A DNA stretch of 64,000 nt, from assembly GCA_037447605.1 (NCBI GenBank), contig CM074806.1:836584-900583 (forward strand). Reading direction: 5' to 3'. Numbering within the stretch: position 1 is the first letter of the stretch; each line of letters opens with the position of its first letter. A program made the position numbers and the translations under genes. Below, in pieces: positions 63,250 to 64,000 of this stretch. Below the pieces are notes generated by a model. That model saw nothing but the letters and a program-made list of their open reading frames with translations, made no database searches and was not told the DNA's origin. The stretch is from Zygnema circumcarinatum. Its lineage: Eukaryota > Streptophyta > Zygnematophyceae > Zygnematales > Zygnemataceae.

Positions 63250-64000
63250 GCCGCGAGTAGTCCTTAGGAACACGGTCGGGCCAAATGTCGGTGGTCTGCA
63301 TTTCGTTTGCGAACGTGGCGTATGTCGGCGGAACTGGCCAGCGTAATTTTTAGCGGCGTCCGCGCGACTTACCGGTGGTCAACTACGCAGAGACCTTGTT
63401 CTCAGCCTAATGCCGGACAGCGGAACGGCGCGTGAAATGCGCGATGATCGAGATTTTGTCGCTGACGGCGCTGATGTGTACGGGCGCTGACCGAACATGT
63501 GATATTGCTGGCTACGGACGCTGCGACGGACGGGCGCTGAAGTTCTCAAGGCTTCAACGGACGCATGTTTCCGGGGATTGGCGGAACTGCATCGACGACC
63601 TAACTAGGGCCTGCCGGGCCGGGCGTAGTTTACGGCTGACCGCAATGCCGCACGTTGAACGCGGCACTGGCCGGGCCGGAACGCGATAAGAGGGAGCGGC
63701 CGTGACGTGACATCGGTCAACAAGGAAGATGTCACATAACACGGCCATGGCGGTCTATAGGGTTTAGCTTGATTATGTAGGATAACCACATTAGACTACT
63801 GTATTCCCGTGACTTATTCTGTGCCTACTCGTGTTGCTGGGCTGCCCTGCTTGTGTCGCAAGGTAGTGAGTAAGGGGAGAAGTAGCTAGTGAGAGGGGGA
63901 GAACTTCATGTGGGTGACATTCTTATTATAAAGGAGTTTTAGAGCCGTGAGCTTTCTCCTACACTTTCTCGTGTGTGATTTCCGCTGTGCTCATCTCTAT
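63250..64000 (+). repeat. LTR-like direct repeat, copy 2 (runs off the window)
   Basis: Matches 61378-62110 block for block (GGTCGGGCCAAATGTCGGTG, GATTTTGTCGCTGACGG, GGAAGATGTCACATAACACG, AGAACTTCATGTGGGTGACA) with moderate divergence and small indels. Its right end lies at or beyond the window edge. Confidence 0.7.

Overview
This is a nuclear, eukaryotic, green-lineage sequence. The genes have many short GT-AG introns. They include a UDP-arabinopyranose mutase (reversibly glycosylated polypeptide), a MAP65 microtubule bundler, a PPR organelle-RNA factor, a plastid-targeted protein of FLAP1/DUF1517 type and a plant-type alpha/beta-hydrolase/CPBP protease fusion. That set points to a streptophyte (charophyte alga or early-diverging plant). 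The intron-rich PPR gene, long C and GGGA tracts and dense repeats argue mildly for a streptophyte alga. The species cannot be fixed from sequence alone. A run of 10 N at 27213-27222 marks an assembly gap.

Layout. 1-1.1 kb: intergenic with a G-box array. 1.1-10.2 kb (+): an 11-exon gene for a ~2,185-residue alpha/beta-hydrolase plus CPBP membrane protease fusion. 10.2-17 kb: repeat-rich island (an inverted repeat pair, a ~300-bp foldback, a dispersed repeat) holding a 6-exon COPI-associated membrane protein gene (-). 17.0-22.1 kb (+): USP-type deubiquitinase with ubiquitin-interacting motifs. 23.4-26.8 kb (-): MAP65. 28.8-30.6 kb (+): UDP-arabinopyranose mutase, complete in 4 exons. 31.74-32.23 kb: a TA-flanked pogo/mariner-like MITE. 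33.8-35.2 kb (-): an unrecognised two-exon gene. 37.7-43.2 kb (-): a 10-exon PPR protein. 44.2-48.0 kb (+): RecQ helicase. 48.6-50.1 kb (-): secreted proline-rich blue-copper protein. 51.5-53.4 kb (+): plastid DUF1517/FLAP1-like protein. 54.1-58.9 kb: a second copy of the RecQ-to-copper-protein block, with RecQ truncated into a pseudogene and the copper protein intact but with a different proline-rich repeat. 58.9-64 kb: retrotransposon debris (a degenerate copia reverse transcriptase and large direct repeats that look like LTRs).

The genes do not form one pathway, as is usual for a plant-type chromosome. Local relationships are a tandem segmental duplication (about 45.46-50.86 kb and 54.13-58.94 kb), divergent promoters between the copper protein and the FLAP1-like gene, and recurrent CACGTG G-box clusters in several upstream regions. 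A 5S rRNA-like segment lies in the promoter region of both copper-protein copies. I did not find a clear new defence or metabolic system. The most unusual items are the duplication with its fast-changing repeat, the 5S-derived segments, the hydrolase/protease fusion lacking its nucleophilic serine and carrying a ~1,000-residue acidic linker, and the foldback element.
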